Shown here one piece after another: positions 6,156 to 6,308 of a stretch of 6,308 bases of DNA (its first letter is position 1; the number at the start of each line of letters is the position of its first letter). Both the position numbers and the translations under genes were made by a program. Under the pieces are notes generated by a model, which was given only the letters and a program-made list of their open reading frames with translations, was not told where the DNA came from and searched no databases. The stretch is from Candidatus Bathyarchaeota archaeon (GTDB lineage Archaea; Thermoproteota; Bathyarchaeia; Bathyarchaeales; Bathyarchaeaceae): assembly GCA_003662715.1 (NCBI GenBank), contig QMYO01000103.1, positions 1-6,308 on the forward strand, written 5' to 3'.

Positions 6156-6308
6156 GATGCTTGTTCTAACCTTTCTAGACCTAGGCTGCTTAATTTTCCA
6201 AGTCCATATTAACAATAGCAATGCAGCAAAGATTAAGCAGCCTCCAGCTACTATTGCAAACAAGTATGGATATCGCCATTCTACAACTAAACTCTCAAGC
6301 TTAAAGAT
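6144..6308 (-). CDS. C-terminal end of a membrane-anchored protein (5' part outside the window)
   Basis: Read on the minus strand, the frame is open from the window edge to a TGA at 6144-6146 and encodes 54 residues without a start codon, so the gene is truncated by the window. It begins IFKLESLVVEWRYPY, continues with a strong hydrophobic helix (LFAIVAGGCLIFAALLLLIW, residues 16-35), and ends in a very basic tail (KIKQPRSRKVRTSIKRK). An outside-helix-basic tail order is what a C-terminal stop-transfer anchor of an extracellular protein looks like, or the last helix of a multi-spanning protein. The function cannot be told from this piece. It converges on dppF, with 13 nt between the stops. 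Confidence 0.65.
   Translation of the reverse strand: MFKLESLVVEWRYPYLFAIVAGGCLIFAALLLLIWTWKIKQPRSRKVRTSIKRK

Overview
The window carries most of a family-5-type (oligopeptide/dipeptide, Opp/Dpp) ABC importer locus from an archaeon. The archaeal reading rests on TATA-type promoters with upstream purine-rich BRE-like bases, short leaders, GTG starts, T-tract 3' ends, and a C-terminal dockerin-like module (IYDVV...GKYG) on the substrate-binding protein. That last style is one I associate with Bathyarchaeia and related TACK archaea. The lineage call is inference; no rRNA or marker gene is present.

Layout. Positions 1-690 (+) hold the C-terminal 229 codons of the extracellular substrate-binding protein, whose 5' end lies outside the window. 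After a pyrimidine/T-tract terminator and a TATA promoter come dppB (817-1806) and dppC (1803-3653), overlapping by 4 nt (GTGA). DppC is about twice the usual length because roughly 315 residues are inserted in its first extracellular loop. A small membrane-protein gene of unknown function (3670-4044) lies on the opposite strand and splits the locus. Its start region faces the promoter of a second + strand unit, dppD (4160-5122) and dppF (5135-6130), the two ATPases. The right edge (6144-6308, -) holds the last 54 codons of another membrane-anchored protein. It converges on dppF through a hairpin that contains both stop codons.

How it works together. The binding protein captures a peptide or oligosaccharide outside the cell (this family handles both). 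DppB and DppC form the membrane channel, and DppD and DppF hydrolyse ATP. Both ATPases have intact Walker A, signature, Walker B and H-loop motifs and a C-terminal four-cysteine set of the Fe-S type. The promoters of dppBC and dppDF share a near-identical 14-nt core, which would allow balanced expression despite the intervening antisense gene.

The most unusual parts are the large, sequon-rich, beta-rich DppC insert and the binding-protein C-terminus, where a ligand-lobe-like motif runs straight into dockerin-like repeats. The unrecognised antisense gene and the anchored protein at the right edge also deserve attention. No tRNA, rRNA, CRISPR array or mobile element was seen, and no stretch over 300 bases lacks a gene.
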